40,713 nt of DNA from Candidatus Agathobaculum pullistercoris. Lineage in GTDB: Bacteria; Bacillota; Clostridia; Oscillospirales; Butyricicoccaceae. Shown in pieces: positions 23,113 to 29,463 of this stretch. The position numbers were made by a program, and so were the translations under genes. How positions within the stretch are numbered: position 1 is the first letter of the stretch; every line of letters begins with the position of its first letter. Where the stretch lies: assembly GCA_019114345.1 (NCBI GenBank), contig DXFS01000043.1, positions 1 through 40,713 of the forward strand, read 5' to 3'. Under the pieces are notes generated by a model. It was not told where the DNA came from. It saw only the letters and a list, made by a program, of their open reading frames with translations, and searched no databases.

Positions 23113-24207
23113 TTGACGACCATTATCGGAGTCCGTTTCAAATCGAACGGAAAGATGTATTATTTTGACCCGTGCGGGACAGATGTCCCGGCGGGCACCG
23201 GCGTGATCGTGGAGACCGCGCGCGGGCTGGAATACGGCGAATGCGTACAGGGCAACACCGATGTGCCCGAGCAGACCGTTGTGCAGCCACTCAAGCGCAT
23301 GGTGCGCATCGCGACCGACGCTGACCACAAGACCCTCGAGCGCAATAAAAAGCGGGCGGATGAGGCCTTTGTGATCTGCAAGCGCAAGATCGAGGAGCGC
23401 GGGCTGGAAATGAACCTGGTGACCGCGGAATGCACCTTTGACATGAACAAAATGCTGTTCTATTTCACGGCGGACGGGCGTGTAGACTTCCGCGAGCTGG
23501 TCAAGGATCTCGCGGGTATCTTCCGCACGCGCATTGAGCTGCGCCAGATCGGCGTGCGCGACGAGGCCAAGATGATCGGCGGCCTCGGCACCTGCGGACG
23601 GGAGCTGTGCTGCTGCTCCTATCTGGAGGATTTCCACCCGGTCTCCATCAACATGGCCAAGGACCAGAACCTGTCACTCAACCCGGCGAAGATATCGGGT
23701 GTGTGCGGCCGCCTGATGTGCTGCCTGAAATACGAGCATGAGGCCTATGCCGAGCTGCAGAAGGTTACACCCAAGCTGGGCAGCGTGGTGGACACGCCCG
23801 AGGGCCGCGGCAAGGTGATCTCCGCGCAGATGCTGCGCGGCACCTGCAAGGTGCAGCTGGACGACAGCCCGGATCATACGCTGACCGAATTCCAGTGCAC
23901 GGACTGCTGCATGGTCAAGGGCGTCTGCCGCAACCGGCAGAATGCGGCCGCTATGGCCGAGGAGCGCCGCAAACGCGAGGAGCAGGCTGCCGCTGAGTTG
24001 GCGGCAAAGGCGGCAAAGGAAAAACAGGACGCAGCGGATGGCGAAACAGCTGAAACCGCCGCGCAGGAAGCCCAGCCGGAAGAAGGCGCGGCGCCGCCGC
24101 GCCGCCGGCGCCGCCGCGGCGGACGCCGTCGGCACAAGCCGTCTGCAGGCGCGGCAGGCGGAACGGCGGACGGTGCTCCTGCCACCCATCCCGCTGAACC
24201 GCAGTAA
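23113..24207 (+). CDS. ricT: RicT (YaaT), PSP1-domain iron-sulfur regulator of RNA maturation and sporulation
   Basis: RicT is part of the RicA-RicF-RicT complex, which binds [4Fe-4S] clusters and works with RNase Y on mRNA maturation in Bacillus. Using TTG 23113 (see the ribosome site), the protein has 364 residues and opens TTIIGVRFKSNGKMYYFDP. Conserved Cys fall at 161, 166-168, 198 and 203-204 (GTCGRELCCCS, VCGRLMCC), which agrees with the cluster ligands as I remember them for B. subtilis. After about residue 275 there is an Ala/Glu-rich tail and then an Arg/Gly-rich stretch (RRRRRRGGRRRHK), which is not part of the PSP1 core and could bind RNA. RicA and RicF genes are not in the window. 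Confidence 0.9.
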   Translation: MTTIIGVRFKSNGKMYYFDPCGTDVPAGTGVIVETARGLEYGECVQGNTDVPEQTVVQPLKRMVRIATDADHKTLERNKKRADEAFVICKRKIEERGLEMNLVTAECTFDMNKMLFYFTADGRVDFRELVKDLAGIFRTRIELRQIGVRDEAKMIGGLGTCGRELCCCSYLEDFHPVSINMAKDQNLSLNPAKISGVCGRLMCCLKYEHEAYAELQKVTPKLGSVVDTPEGRGKVISAQMLRGTCKVQLDDSPDHTLTEFQCTDCCMVKGVCRNRQNAAAMAEERRKREEQAAAELAAKAAKEKQDAADGETAETAAQEAQPEEGAAPPRRRRRRGGRRRHKPSAGAAGGTADGAPATHPAEPQ

Positions 24208-24237
24208 GCGCAGAACGGAAAGAAAAAACAGGTGATG

Positions 24238-24275
24238 ATCCGCATACCGGCAGAACTGTCCGGTGTGCGGATTTT
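24238..24275 (+). terminator. Terminator of the yaaO-ricT block
   Basis: A 13-bp stem (24238-24250 with 24260-24272, one G-U pair) with a 9-nt loop. Only a short T-run (TTT) follows. Confidence 0.65.
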
Positions 24276-24290
24276 GGCGTGCGGCATCAT

Positions 24291-24318
24291 GCTTTGCACA
24301 GTCCGCTTTGCACAGTCC
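24291..24318 (+). repeat. Perfect 14-bp tandem duplication
   Basis: GCTTTGCACAGTCC occurs twice head to tail (24291-24304 and 24305-24318), ending 12 bases before the -35 of mntP. It is either a recent slippage duplication or a paired binding site. Confidence 0.85.
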
Positions 24319-24330
24319 AGCCGAGGCATA

Positions 24331-24359
24331 TTGACTTCCAGCCCGGTATATGATATACT
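24331..24359 (+). promoter_or_regulatory. Promoter of mntP
   Basis: TTGACT (24331-24336), a 17-bp spacer, TATACT (24354-24359), with an extended -10 TG at 24351-24352. The predicted start is directly before the riboswitch. Confidence 0.82.
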
Positions 24360-24366
24360 TATATAA

Positions 24367-24464
24367 ATAAGGGAGTAGTCAGCGCAGCATGTTCCGGCTG
24401 CGCGGCAGGGCCAACATACTGGGGAGGACGCTCCTCTGGTTTTGCATGAAATGACGAGACTTAT
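24367..24464 (+). promoter_or_regulatory. yybP-ykoY (Mn2+) riboswitch aptamer
   Basis: The conserved pieces of the class are in order: ATAAGGGAGTAGTC at the 5' side, GCAGGGCCAACATACTG in the middle and GACGAGACTTAT at the 3' side. ATAAG (24367-24371) pairs with CTTAT (24460-24464) as P1. The gene it controls is mntP, a known target of this Mn2+-sensing class. Ligand identity is inferred from class and context. Confidence 0.9.
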
Positions 24465-24496
24465 CTGTTTACGCGGCAGATGGGTCTTGTTTTTTT
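24458..24496 (+). terminator. Terminator of the Mn2+ riboswitch
   Basis: GACTTATCTG (24458-24467) pairs with CAGATGGGTC (24477-24486), followed by TTGTTTTTTT. Its 5' arm uses the bases that form the 3' strand of aptamer P1 (24460-24464), so the two folds exclude each other. Mn2+ binding should prevent termination and turn mntP on. Confidence 0.85.
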
Positions 24497-24537
24497 ATGC
24501 CTTTCTGTCGCAGGCTGACAAACCGGGAGGACAGGAA

Positions 24538-25101
24538 ATGAGTTTAGCAGAGCTGTTTATTATTGCGGTCGGGCTGTCAATGGACGCCTTTGCGGTGGCG
24601 ATCTGCAAAGGGCTGAGCGTACGCACCCTGCGGCCGCGCCATGCGCTGATCACGGGGCTGTATTTCGGCGGGTTTCAGATGATGATGCCGCTGGTCGGTT
24701 ATTTGCTCGGCGTGCGGTTCCAATCGCTGATCACCAGTGTGGACCACTGGATCGCCTTTGTGCTGCTGGCGCTGATCGGCGGCAACATGATCCGTGAATC
24801 GCGCGATACGGATGAGGAAAACCTGAGCGATTCCTTTTCGTTTGGCACGATGCTGCCGCTGGCAGTCGCAACCAGCATTGACGCCCTGGCGGTCGGCGTG
24901 ACATTTGCCTTCCTGAAGGTCCGTATTGTGCCGGCGGTAAGCTTCATCGGCGCAACCACATTTATCCTGTCGTGCATCGGCGTCAAGGTCGGCAACGTGT
25001 TCGGGGCAAAGTACAAGTCCCGCGCCGAGCTGTTTGGCGGTGTGGTGCTTATCCTGATGGGGCTCAAGATTTTGCTGGAACATCTCGGGATACTCGGATG
25101 A
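24538..25101 (+). CDS. mntP: Manganese efflux pump MntP
   Basis: The 187-residue protein has six helices and the two internal-repeat motifs of Mnt[17 protein letters not shown] and [16 protein letters not shown], each with the conserved Asp. MntP exports Mn2+ to prevent toxicity. The ATG at 24538 has GGGAGGACAG before it; a frame starting at 24442 runs through the riboswitch terminator and is not real. Control by the upstream Mn2+ riboswitch is strongly indicated. It is convergent with trkH across a shared terminator. Confidence 0.95.
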   Translation: MSLAELFIIAVGLSMDAFAVAICKGLSVRTLRPRHALITGLYFGGFQMMMPLVGYLLGVRFQSLITSVDHWIAFVLLALIGGNMIRESRDTDEENLSDSFSFGTMLPLAVATSIDALAVGVTFAFLKVRIVPAVSFIGATTFILSCIGVKVGNVFGAKYKSRAELFGGVVLILMGLKILLEHLGILG

Positions 25102-25114
25102 CGGCATACATCAG

Positions 25115-25142
25115 AAAAAGGACGCTGTAAAGCGTCCTTTTT
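25115..25142. terminator. Bidirectional terminator between mntP and trkH
   Basis: A perfect 12-bp stem (25115-25126 with 25131-25142) closes a GTAA loop, with A/T outer pairs supplying T-runs in both directions. Confidence 0.88.
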
Positions 25143-25179
25143 GCTTTTATTTTGCGGTATGGTGCGGCGCACCATCCGC

Positions 25180-26625
25180 TCAGAGCTTCCGGAACCAGGT
25201 GCGCGGTGTAAACAGCAGCAGCATGGGGAACAGCTCCAAACGTCCGGCCAGCATGTCGAACATCAGCACGATCTTGCTGAGCGGGTGCAGAAAGCTGAAA
25301 TTTGCTGCCGGGCCGACCAGCTCGAGGCCGGGGCCGACGTTGTTGAGCGCGGTTGCGACTGCCGTAAAGTTGGTGACCATATCCTCACAGGTCAGGCTGA
25401 CCAGCAGCACGGAGACCACAAAAATCAGCAGGTACGCAATCAGGAATGCGTTGACCGAGCGCATGACTTCATGCTGTACCCGGTGGCCATCCATCTTATG
25501 CACACGGACCACACGCGGATGGATCAGATACTGCATTTCCTTTTTGACGCTCTTAGCCATCAGGACGACGCGCGAGCATTTAATACCGCCGCCGGTCGAA
25601 CCGGCGCAGGCGCCGATGAACATCAGCAGGACAAGCAGAGATTTGCTGAACGCAGGCCAGTAGTTGAAATCTACGGTCGCAAAGCCGGTGGTCGTAATGA
25701 TCGAGGCGACCTGGAACAGCGCGTGATGGAAGCTTTCAAAAAAGCTTCCGAACATATCGCGCACATTCAGGGCGATCAGCACGGTGAAGCCGAGGATCAC
25801 GCCCAGATACAGGCGGATCTCTTCAATGCGGAACGCATCCCGGAATTTGCGCGACAGCACCAGATAGTATGCGCTGAAATTGATGCCGAACAGGATCATG
25901 AAGATACTGGTCACACCCTGCAGGTAGTAGCTGTCGTAGTGCGCCATGGAGTTGTTCCAGATGCCGAAGCCGCCTGTGCCTGCGGTGGCCATGGAGGTGC
26001 AGACCGCATCGAAAAACGCCATACCGCCCAGCACCAGCAGGATGATCTGCAGGACAGTCATGCCGAAATAGATCGCGTACAGGATAAATGCGGTATCGCG
26101 GATATGCGGGGACATCTTGGAAACCGACGGCCCGGGGCTTTCCGCCCGCATCAGATAGATCGTGTGCCCGCCGGCGAGCGGCAGGATGATCAGCATAAAC
26201 ACCAGCACGCCCATGCCGCCGACCCAGTGGGTCAGGCTGCGCCAGAGCAGCGCTGCGTGCGAAAGCGCCTCTACATCGGCGACAATGGTCGAGCCGGTTG
26301 TCGTAAAGCCTGAGATGGTTTCGAACATCGCGTCCACAACCGAAGGGATCTCGCCGCTGAACAGAAAGGGGAGCGCCCCTGTAACGGCGAGCACAATCCA
26401 GCACAGTGCGACGGTTACGAAGCCCTCGCGCGCATAAAAACGCGGGTTTTCCGGCCGCTTGTGGCAGAATAACGCAGCAATTGCAAGACAGATAGCCGCC
26501 GTGCCCAGATAGGCGGCGACGACAGGTTCCTGATAAACGATCGCCGTCAGCGCGGGCAGAAGCAGAAATACCGATTCGACGCCCAGCATCCAGCCGATCA
26601 GGTATCGGATCATCGCATAATTCAT
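25180..26625 (-). CDS. trkH: Trk/Ktr-type K+ uptake channel subunit
   Basis: The 481-residue membrane protein carries four pore-loop repeats of the SKT superfamily: SGFTTTGST, ATAGTGGFG, TTTGFATVD and the less exact fourth ALNNVGPG. Signature stretches LTHWVGGMGVLVF and CAGSTGGGIKCSR are present. It takes up K+ and is gated by the TrkA subunit encoded directly upstream: the ATG overlaps the trkA stop (ATGA, 26622-26625). The Gly of each filter motif supports K+. Confidence 0.95.
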   Translation of the reverse strand: MNYAMIRYLIGWMLGVESVFLLLPALTAIVYQEPVVAAYLGTAAICLAIAALFCHKRPENPRFYAREGFVTVALCWIVLAVTGALPFLFSGEIPSVVDAMFETISGFTTTGSTIVADVEALSHAALLWRSLTHWVGGMGVLVFMLIILPLAGGHTIYLMRAESPGPSVSKMSPHIRDTAFILYAIYFGMTVLQIILLVLGGMAFFDAVCTSMATAGTGGFGIWNNSMAHYDSYYLQGVTSIFMILFGINFSAYYLVLSRKFRDAFRIEEIRLYLGVILGFTVLIALNVRDMFGSFFESFHHALFQVASIITTTGFATVDFNYWPAFSKSLLVLLMFIGACAGSTGGGIKCSRVVLMAKSVKKEMQYLIHPRVVRVHKMDGHRVQHEVMRSVNAFLIAYLLIFVVSVLLVSLTCEDMVTNFTAVATALNNVGPGLELVGPAANFSFLHPLSKIVLMFDMLAGRLELFPMLLLFTPRTWFRKL

Positions 26626-27989
26626 TGCGGCATCTCCTCCGGATGGAAGATATCCTGCAGGTCGTTCATGCCCTTGCGCGTGGAGACCACGATCACCGTA
26701 TCCCCTTCCCGCAGCTCATCTTTGCCGCGCGGGATGATACGTTTGCCCTTTCGGTTGATGCAGCACAGTAGCACGTCCGGCCGGATGGGCATATCCTGCA
26801 GCGGCACGCCGGTCAGGTCGTGCGCCGCAACGCGGAACTCGAGCGCCTCCGCTCCGCCGCCCAGCTGGTGCAGGGTTTCAATGTTCGATCCCATGGAATT
26901 CTGCATCGCGCGGGTGTACTGGCCGATCAGCTCAGCGGTTGTCTGCTTGGGGCGGATGATCGTACCGATGGGAAGGCTGTCGATCACCTCTTCAAAATTG
27001 ACGCGGTTGACCTTGGTGAACAGCTTGGCCCTGGAGTGCTGGCCGGCGTGCAGCGAGAGCAGGATGTTTTCCTCATCCATGCCGGTCAGCGCAACAAACG
27101 CCTCACAGGAAGAAAGTCCTTCCTCTTCCAGCAGGTCGCGGTCGGTGCCGTCGCCGTGGATGATGGTCGCCTCCGGCAGCAGGTCGCTGAGCAGTTCGCA
27201 GCGTTCCAGGCTGCTTTCGATGATCTTGACGGCAATACCCGAAGCGACCAGCATTTTGGCCAGAAAATAGGATACGTTGCCGCCGCCGATGATCATGACC
27301 GAGCCGATCCGGTCATTCGGCACACCGATCTTCTGGAAGAATTCCACCTGCTCGCGCGGCGGGATGATGACCGTGATGTCATCCCCGGCCAACAGGATAA
27401 AGTCGCCCTTGGGGATGTACGTCTGGCCGCCGCGGCGCACCATGCACAGCAGTACGTCTGTATGCAGCAGAGGGTTGACCTCGCAAACCGCCATACCATT
27501 TAAGCGGGATTTTTCCGGGATGCGGATGTCGAGCAGTTCAATGCGTCCCTTCGCAAAGGTGCCCACACCGATCGCGGACGGAAAACGGATGAGACGGGAT
27601 ACCACGCGCGCGGTGGACATCTCCGGATTGATTACCATGGACAGGCCGAGTTCATCCCGGATAAAGCCGACTTCGGAAACATACTGGGGATCACGCACAC
27701 GCGCAATCGTGTGGCAGCCGGATGCCTTGCTGGCGATCAGGCAGGCGAGAAGGTTGATCTCGTCGTGTGTGGTGACCGCAATCAGCAGGTCGGTCTCCTT
27801 TACCCCCGCTTCCTTCAGAACATGATAGCTTGTGCCATTTCCCGTTACTGTGGCAACGTCGAACGTGTTGGCCAGTTCGCTCAAGCGCCGTTCGGACTGA
27901 TCGACCAGCGTCAGGTCGTGCCCGTCTGCAGAAAGCTGCTCGGCCAGTGCAGAACCGACTTTGCCGCAGCCTACAATAATGATGCGCAT
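26622..27989 (-). CDS. trkA: Trk system regulatory subunit TrkA
   Basis: The 455-residue protein has two tandem RCK units. The first starts MRIIIVGCGKVGSALAEQL (NAD-binding Rossmann loop) with the Asp that ends strand 2 (VDQS); the second has MIIGGGNVSYFLAKML near residue 233. Each is followed by an RCK_C (TrkA_C) domain. It binds NAD(H) or ATP to gate TrkH, and its C domains are frequent c-di-AMP targets in Firmicutes. GGAGG lies before the ATG. It is first in the trkA-trkH unit. Confidence 0.95.
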   Translation of the reverse strand: MRIIIVGCGKVGSALAEQLSADGHDLTLVDQSERRLSELANTFDVATVTGNGTSYHVLKEAGVKETDLLIAVTTHDEINLLACLIASKASGCHTIARVRDPQYVSEVGFIRDELGLSMVINPEMSTARVVSRLIRFPSAIGVGTFAKGRIELLDIRIPEKSRLNGMAVCEVNPLLHTDVLLCMVRRGGQTYIPKGDFILLAGDDITVIIPPREQVEFFQKIGVPNDRIGSVMIIGGGNVSYFLAKMLVASGIAVKIIESSLERCELLSDLLPEATIIHGDGTDRDLLEEEGLSSCEAFVALTGMDEENILLSLHAGQHSRAKLFTKVNRVNFEEVIDSLPIGTIIRPKQTTAELIGQYTRAMQNSMGSNIETLHQLGGGAEALEFRVAAHDLTGVPLQDMPIRPDVLLCCINRKGKRIIPRGKDELREGDTVIVVSTRKGMNDLQDIFHPEEMPQ

Positions 27990-28036
27990 GGTGCGCCTCC
28001 GATCTTTTTTCTTTTTCCCTGTAGATATACATAGCG

Positions 28037-28065
28037 ATTATAGACGCTTATCCCATAAAAAGCAA
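28037..28065 (-). promoter_or_regulatory. Promoter of trkA-trkH
   Basis: On the minus strand: TTGCTT (28060-28065), a 17-bp spacer, TATAAT (28037-28042). Confidence 0.75.
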
Positions 28066-28081
28066 TATATTTTGCCGGGGA

Positions 28082-28100
28082 ATTAACGGTGTATTAACGG
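28082..28100 (+). repeat. Paired ATTAACGG boxes upstream of trkA
   Basis: ATTAACGG at 28082-28089 and 28093-28100: a direct repeat with an 11-bp period (TTAACG, 5 bp, TTAACG), 16 bp beyond the trkA -35. Such helix-phased hexamers are typical of OmpR/PhoB-type response regulators (for example PhoP boxes). The regulator is unknown. Confidence 0.45.
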
Positions 28101-28199
28101 GTCTGCGGACAGCGGCGCAGGATGCAGGTTTGCCCGGGAAATTTTCCATCCAAAGAGCACGCTGCAGACGGGATCGGGGAGCCGCGTTTGCTGAGGAAT

Positions 28200-28225
28200 G
28201 AAGGCGCCGGCATGCCGGCGCCTTC
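28200..28225 (-). terminator. 26-bp perfect palindrome after the Cys-rich protein gene
   Basis: GAAGGCGCCGGCA followed by its exact complement (28200-28225), 10 bases past the stop of the minus-strand gene. The T-run is weak, so it is a terminator or 3'-end stabiliser. Confidence 0.55.
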
Positions 28226-28235
28226 AGGGGATCGT

Positions 28236-28571
28236 TTATTCCGGGTCTTCCGCGCGGTTCCCCGCCGCTTCGGCAGCCTTTCGGTCCTCGTAGGCGCGCA
28301 GCGTGCCTTCCGTCATGTGGCTCAGTGCAGCCAGACGCTCATTGACCATGTCCCACATGCACATCGGCAGATGATCCCGATGGCCGCGGTGGAGCGTCAC
28401 ACACTCAAAGCAGTTGCCATGGTGCGGGCAGGCCTCAGGGCAGGGGCAATGGTCGCCCGCCTCGCGCACCTGGTGCAGAAATTCCTGCTTGATTTTCCAT
28501 GCTTCCTGTTTTTTTCCCTGCTGGTCGAGTTCATTCTGCAGGATGGCAAGTTCGTTCCCGTCGATTTTCAT
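28236..28571 (-). CDS. Small Cys/His-rich protein, probable metal or Fe-S binder
   Basis: The 111-residue protein has an N-terminal helical, coiled-coil-like half (LAILQNELDQQGKKQEAWKI). A dense Cys/His cluster follows near residues 40-70: HCPCPEACPHHGNCFECV, then LHRGHRDHLPMC. The CxC-x3-C-x4-C-x2-C spacing plus His suggests a zinc or iron-sulfur site. It resembles short uncharacterised clostridial proteins of the DUF6485 kind, a tentative match from memory. The ATG at 28571 has CGAGGAAA at a normal distance. It stands alone between trkA and the structured RNA region. Confidence 0.65.
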   Translation of the reverse strand: MKIDGNELAILQNELDQQGKKQEAWKIKQEFLHQVREAGDHCPCPEACPHHGNCFECVTLHRGHRDHLPMCMWDMVNERLAALSHMTEGTLRAYEDRKAAEAAGNRAEDPE

Positions 28572-28720
28572 GTGTATTTTCCTCGCTTTCTCTGTATGCC
28601 TATTCAGCATAGCACACAAACCCGGAGGAGGTCAAAAACTTTTCCCAAAGCATGGACGCCTTTGTATGAAATGACGAAAAAGCAAATGTATTTTTGGCAG
28701 GTTGCGCTAAGTCGGGCGGC

Positions 28721-28749
28721 TTGAAAAAAGGATGGTATTTTGTTACAAT
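28721..28749 (+). promoter_or_regulatory. Strong promoter of the structured RNA upstream of HPr
   Basis: TTGAAA (28721-28726), a 17-bp spacer, TACAAT (28744-28749). The predicted start, near 28756, is 230 bases before the HPr gene. Confidence 0.8.
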
Positions 28750-28755
28750 GTTAAC

Positions 28756-28933
28756 GACAAGCGGACACCGCCTTTGGACCCGATTTTTCCGTATCGGCAG
28801 GCAAACCAAATTCTGCATAGCCGGCCTGACAAGTGCTGCCCGGTGGTGTGGGGATTTGGTTCTTTTCATTTGTGGGCCGTGCGGTATCCCTCCTGCAGCG
28901 GGATGCGGGATAGCGGCACGCCGTTCGCTTGCC
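28756..28933 (+). ncRNA. Structured RNA of about 178 nt, 6S-RNA-like candidate
   Basis: The two ends pair: CAAGCG-GAC (28758-28766) with GTT-CGCTTG (28923-28931), and after an internal loop CCGC (28768-28771) with GCGG (28913-28916). Inside are a hairpin CCGAT/ATCGG (about 28780-28796), a long internal stem AACCAAATTC (28804-28813) with GGATTTGGTT (28852-28861), and a hairpin ATCCC/GGGAT (28886-28904 region). A closed rod with a central bubble, a small 3'-side hairpin, a length near 180 nt and a consensus promoter fit 6S RNA (ssrS), the RNA polymerase decoy. It could instead be a long ptsH leader. Not an RNase P, tmRNA or SRP RNA by motif. Confidence 0.45.
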
Positions 28934-28959
28934 TGGAAATGCAGGTCATTTTCAACATG

Positions 28960-28968
28960 TGTTATGAT
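28960..28968 (+). promoter_or_regulatory. Extended -10 promoter of the HPr gene
   Basis: TGTTATGAT: TATGAT at 28963-28968 with TG one base upstream. No good -35 exists. It would give HPr its own short transcript, starting about 12 bases before the ATG at 28987, or it may be chance. Confidence 0.4.
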
Positions 28969-28986
28969 AGAAAGGAAAATGCAGCT

Positions 28987-29244
28987 ATGAAAACGGTAGA
29001 GTACACCATTACCGATGCGCTCGGTATTCACGCCCGCCCGGCAGGCATGCTGGTCAAGGAAGCGGCGAAGTTTACGTCCAGCATCAAGATCGCGGGCCCG
29101 AAGAAGGAAGTCGACGCCAAGCGCATTATGGGTGTGATGAGCCTGGGCGTCAAGCAGAATGATACCGTTCGCCTGACCATCGAGGGAGCGGACGAGGAAG
29201 CGGCGGCAGCGGCGCTCGAGCAGTTCCTGAAGGATAACCTGTAA
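28987..29244 (+). CDS. ptsH: Phosphocarrier protein HPr
   Basis: The 85-residue protein has the active-site motif GIHARPAG with the phosphorylatable His15, so it can pass phosphate from Enzyme I to sugar permeases of the PTS. The usual regulatory motif around Ser46 (KSIMGVMSLG) reads KRIMGVMSLG: position 46 is Arg. It should not accept the HprK-dependent phosphate that drives CcpA catabolite repression in Firmicutes. The gene follows the structured RNA and ends at a strong terminator; ptsI is not adjacent. nagA follows, a fitting neighbour for PTS-imported amino sugars. Confidence 0.95.
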   Translation: MKTVEYTITDALGIHARPAGMLVKEAAKFTSSIKIAGPKKEVDAKRIMGVMSLGVKQNDTVRLTIEGADEEAAAAALEQFLKDNL

Positions 29245-29306
29245 TCGAAAAACCAAGGCGGCCCTCGCGTTCCGGAGTCGGAGCACAGGGGCGTCTCCTG
29301 AAAAGC

Positions 29307-29336
29307 AAAAGGCGGGCATACGCCCGCCTTTTCGTT
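29307..29336 (+). terminator. Terminator of the HPr gene
   Basis: An 11-bp stem AAAAGGCGGGC (29307-29317) / GCCCGCCTTTT (29322-29332) with an ATAC loop and further Ts after. Confidence 0.88.
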
Positions 29337-29373
29337 TCAGCGAAGCGGCAGCATGGGAAAAGAGGGAAACCGG

Positions 29374-29463
29374 ATGAAAAACATCCATGTAAAACTTTCC
29401 GGCATGGCAGCGCATGCGCTGCCGCGGAGGGATGGAATGGTCGTGCAGCGGTATGGAGTTTAA
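29374..29463 (+). other. Candidate 29-codon leader ORF overlapping the nagA start
   Basis: ATG 29374 is preceded by AGAGGG. The frame runs through a perfect 18-bp palindrome (GGCAGCGCATGCGCTGCC, 29406-29423) and stops at TAA 29461-29463, eight bases inside nagA. Because nagA itself lacks a well-placed ribosome site, this ORF could deliver ribosomes to it. It may also be chance. Confidence 0.3.

Noticed and set aside
25141-26313. 390-codon plus-strand frame opposite trkH
   Set aside because: It is antisense to a conserved transporter; His/Asp/Gln-rich composition without a domain.
28756-28933. RNase P RNA, tmRNA or SRP RNA
   Set aside because: The RNase P GAGGAAAGUCC-type core, the tmRNA tag frame and tRNA-like ends, and the SRP GGAAG tetraloop region are all absent.
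28987-29244. Crh-type catabolite HPr
   Set aside because: Crh lacks the active His15 and keeps Ser46. This protein has His15 and lacks Ser46.
29406-29423. NagR/GntR-type operator at the 18-bp palindrome before nagA
   Set aside because: It is GC-rich and unlike the AT-rich NagR sites. No regulator or promoter lies nearby, so it is kept only as a possible hairpin.
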